From: JAJKIP01 sp040509055 | GTDB taxonomy: Bacteria; Bacteroidota; Bacteroidia; Chitinophagales; Chitinophagaceae | NCBI GenBank assembly: GCA_040509055.1 | Contig: JBEVLT010000443.1 | Location: forward strand, 1 to 9,440 | DNA: 9,440 nucleotides | Reading direction: 5' to 3' | Shown: positions 7,605 through 9,440 of the stretch, piece by piece | Layout of the letters: each line of letters opens with the position of its first letter | Position numbering within the stretch: position 1 is the stretch's first letter | Translations under genes and position numbers: made by a program | The notes under the pieces: model-generated | Database searches by the model: none | Seen by the model: only the letters and a program-made list of their open reading frames with translations | Told to the model about the DNA's origin: nothing

Positions 7605-7618
7605 GTATCGTATGATAC
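7605..7618 (-). repeat. Small inverted repeat abutting the rplY stop codon
   Basis: GTATC and GATAC arms (7618-7614 and 7609-7605 on the minus strand) flank a 4-nt loop directly after the rplY stop. The same five-base pair of arms recurs in the terminator stem, so the second arm could instead pair with the terminator's first arm. The repeat is seen directly; any role is speculative, and five base pairs is short. Confidence 0.45.
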
Positions 7619-8233
7619 TTATTTCTTCGCTTTGTCGCCGGCAGGGGCAGCAGCGCCTGCAGGAGCAGCAGCGGCTTCTTCCTGCTTCAGTTGCCTTGTC
7701 AGTACAACAGAAGCGATGGGAATACGCGGGGAGTTCAGTATCTCGTAGTTTTCTTCTTTTACGTCTTCCACGCGGATATTACCGTTCAGCTCCAGCGTGT
7801 CGATCGGCACTTCGATCTGCTCTTTCAGGTGTTTGGGATAGGTTTTTACCTTCAGCGATTTCATCTTGGTGACGAGTTTACCACCGTCTTTCACGCCCTT
7901 TGAAGTACCGACAAATTTCAGCGGAATGTCAGCGATCACTTTTTTGTCTTCTACCAGTTCCAGCAAATCCACATGGATGAGATGGTCATTTACTTTGTCA
8001 AACTGCAGGTCTTTCAGGATAGTCCTGTACGTTTTGCCCTCTACAGTTACGTCAGCAAGCTGGAAACTCGGTGTATAAACTAACGGTTTAAAAGCCGCAG
8101 CAGGAGCAGCGAAATTGATCTCCTGTGCACCCCCGTAAATTACACCAGGCACCAGTTCCTGAGAGCGGAGTTGACGGGTGGCTGCTTTGCCGAATCCGGT
8201 CCTCAGTTGTCCTTCGATTGTAATTGTTTTCAT
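7619..8233 (-). CDS. rplY: 50S ribosomal protein L25, CTC/TL5 type
   Basis: A 204-residue long form of L25, the 5S rRNA-binding protein of the large subunit. Residues about 1-90 are the L25 RNA-binding domain (start MKTITIEGQLR, then GFGKAATRQLR and LVPGVIYGG, with HLIHVDLLEL near 83-93). Residues about 95-180 are the second beta domain found in TL5/CTC proteins, and the last 20 or so residues are an Ala/Pro-rich, probably disordered tail ending in lysines. E. coli L25 has only the first domain. The gene lies 47 nt after prs in the same direction and is followed by a strong terminator, so it should be the last gene of the prs transcript. The prs-rplY-pth order is a widespread bacterial arrangement. 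Confidence 0.96.
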   Translation of the reverse strand: MKTITIEGQLRTGFGKAATRQLRSQELVPGVIYGGAQEINFAAPAAAFKPLVYTPSFQLADVTVEGKTYRTILKDLQFDKVNDHLIHVDLLELVEDKKVIADIPLKFVGTSKGVKDGGKLVTKMKSLKVKTYPKHLKEQIEVPIDTLELNGNIRVEDVKEENYEILNSPRIPIASVVLTRQLKQEEAAAAPAGAAAPAGDKAKK

Positions 8234-8280
8234 TGTATGTTGTTTAAAATATTACACTTCCTTATCTGTATCACCTCATC

Positions 8281-9234
8281 TTATAAACCAGCCCTGCGTT
8301 GCGAATGGACAAAGAGACTGGTGATACTTTTGTTCTCAAACGCGTTGCGGATGGCTACGGCAAACAGCTCTGAGACGGAGATGACCTTGATCTTGGAACC
8401 GGCATCTTTCCGGATCGGGATCGTATCACAAACGACCAATTCCTCCAGCACACTGTTTTCGATGTTCTCATATGCCTTCCCGCTCAATACCGGGTGCGTG
8501 ATCAGCGCCCGGACACTCCTGGCGCCTTTTTCCTTCAAAAGAGCTGCGCTTTTTGCCAATGTACCGCCGGTATCGCAAATATCATCGATGATCACAATAT
8601 CTCTCCCGGTCACATCGCCTATCACTACCATGCTCGCAATCTCATTGGCCCGTTTCCGGTGCTTGTCGCATATCACCATTTCTGCATTCAGGTAACTGGC
8701 AATCTCCCGGATCCGGTTGGTAGCCCCCACGTCAGGGGCCGCAAAGGTAAGGTTTTCCAGCTTCAGATTGGCAATGTAGGGAATAAAAAGTGCATGGCTG
8801 TCGAGGTGATCAACGGGTATGTCAAAGTAACCCTGAATTTGGGGCGCATGCAAGTCCATTGTAATGACACGGTCGGCCCCTGCCGCTACTAACATATTGG
8901 CTACCAACTTACTGCCTATAGCCACCCTTGGTTTGTCCTTTCTATCCTGTCGCGCATAACCATAATAAGGCATCACGGCGATCACCTTATAGGCGGAGGC
9001 CCGTTTGGCCGCATCGATCATGAGGAGCAGCTCCATCAGGTTGTCTGCAGGAGCATAGGTGCTTTGTACCAGGAAAACAAAATCGCCCCGGATACTTTCC
9101 AGGAAAGTAGGCGATATTTCTCCATCACTAAATCTTTGAATATGAATGCTTCCCGGCTTGGTACCGTATTCCTTACAAATCTCATTGGTCAATTCGCGGG
9201 AACTGGTTCCGGCAAAAATCTTGGCAGATTGCAT
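8281..9234 (-). CDS. prs: Ribose-phosphate pyrophosphokinase (PRPP synthetase)
   Basis: A 317-residue class I PRPP synthetase, full length. It makes 5-phosphoribosyl 1-pyrophosphate from ribose 5-phosphate and ATP for purine, pyrimidine, NAD, His and Trp synthesis. Visible hallmarks are FSDGEI (35-40), the ATP loop YARQDRKDKPR (93-103), the Mg2+/catalytic stretch TMDLHAPQIQGYFDIP (125-140) with H129, K191 and R193 in the flexible catalytic loop, and the PRPP-binding loop DDICDTGGT (217-225). The start gives the normal N-terminus (KIFAGTSSREL). It is the first gene of the minus-strand run and is divergent from the radC-like gene across a 153-nt gap. Confidence 0.98.
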   Translation of the reverse strand: MQSAKIFAGTSSRELTNEICKEYGTKPGSIHIQRFSDGEISPTFLESIRGDFVFLVQSTYAPADNLMELLLMIDAAKRASAYKVIAVMPYYGYARQDRKDKPRVAIGSKLVANMLVAAGADRVITMDLHAPQIQGYFDIPVDHLDSHALFIPYIANLKLENLTFAAPDVGATNRIREIASYLNAEMVICDKHRKRANEIASMVVIGDVTGRDIVIIDDICDTGGTLAKSAALLKEKGARSVRALITHPVLSGKAYENIENSVLEELVVCDTIPIRKDAGSKIKVISVSELFAVAIRNAFENKSITSLFVHSQRRAGL

Positions 9235-9387
9235 GGCTGAAATGTGTTACAAAAAGAATTTGTCCCTGAAGCGGCGAAGATATTACTATCAGCGCAATCG
9301 ACATGAGCATTGTCAAAAATGACGAAAATGGAGAATTGTGGAAAAAAGGATGGAGGATATACTAAATAAATTAGTAACTTGGTGGGG
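9235..9387. other. Divergent intergenic region between prs and radC
   Basis: This 153-nt stretch must hold the promoters for prs (minus) and the radC-like gene (plus). On the minus strand TATCTTCG (9275-9282) differs from TAnnTTTG at one constrained position, but no TTTG lies at a fitting distance. On the plus strand TAACTTGG (9375-9382) is similar, again without an upstream partner, and lies only 5 nt from the start codon. No convincing operator, terminator or RNA gene was seen. Confidence 0.3.
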
Positions 9388-9440
9388 ATGGAAGTGATCA
9401 ATTATCCGATAAAAAAATGGGCTCCTGACGACAGGCCGCG
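9388..9440 (+). CDS. radC: N-terminus of a RadC/JAB-domain protein, cut by the window edge
   Basis: Seventeen complete codons are present, reading MEVINYPIKKWAPDDRP and then an incomplete codon starting CG, probably Arg. The pattern IKxWAxxDRPR is the conserved opening of RadC proteins, which normally continue with EKL and a helix-hairpin-helix-like region before a JAB/MPN metal-binding domain. The identification rests on this short stretch only. RadC was named for DNA repair, but its biochemical role is not settled. No Shine-Dalgarno sequence of the usual kind precedes it apart from the G-rich GGTGGGG immediately before the start. It is divergent from prs. Confidence 0.72.
   Translation, partial: MEVINYPIKKWAPDDRP

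Noticed and set aside
7619..7690. GC-rich low-complexity repeats at the 3' end of rplY
   Set aside because: They encode the Ala/Pro-rich tail typical of long L25 proteins and are not an independent repeat element.
9334..9382. Promoter for the radC-like gene using TTG near 9336 and TAACTTGG at 9375
   Set aside because: The 36-nt spacing is far too long for a -33/-7 pair, and the downstream box nearly touches the start codon.

Overview
The window looks like a chromosomal segment of a moderately GC-rich Bacteroidota, most likely in or near the Chitinophagaceae. Pointers are a fused alpha/beta 2-oxoacid dehydrogenase E1, the long CTC/TL5-type L25 protein with an Ala/Pro-rich tail, gene starts with no Shine-Dalgarno sequence, and promoter-like boxes of the TTTG / TAnnTTTG kind. 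The assignment comes from gene types and style, not from a database search. No tRNA, rRNA, insertion sequence, CRISPR array or phage gene was seen. No gap between genes exceeds about 155 bases.

The left half (1-4130, + strand) is a small carbohydrate-use unit: a LacI-family repressor, a GH67 alpha-glucuronidase with an export signal and all three catalytic acids, and a classical short-chain dehydrogenase (SDR). Gaps of 28 and 55 nt suggest one transcript. An 18-bp near-perfect palindrome with a central CG (26-43) overlaps a promoter-like element ahead of the regulator, so autoregulation and control of the whole unit are likely. GH67 enzymes remove (4-O-methyl-)glucuronic acid from xylo-oligosaccharides. 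The SDR probably acts on the released uronate or a derivative, but its substrate cannot be read from sequence.

The right half (4142-9234, - strand) is a housekeeping run. In transcription order it is prs (PRPP synthetase), rplY (ribosomal protein L25), a strong intrinsic terminator, pth (peptidyl-tRNA hydrolase), a FAHD1-like acylpyruvase, and the fused 2-oxoacid dehydrogenase E1. The terminator at 7559-7600 splits the run into prs-rplY and pth-FAH-E1. The E1 gene meets the SDR gene tail to tail with only 11 nt between them. At the right edge, divergent from prs, lie the first 17 codons of what reads as radC.

Most of this is familiar biology. The points worth a second look are the LacI operator, the unassigned SDR paired with GH67, the alternating GTATC/GATAC segments leading into the rplY terminator (attenuator-like, possibly chance), and the small enzyme set sharing a run with pth.
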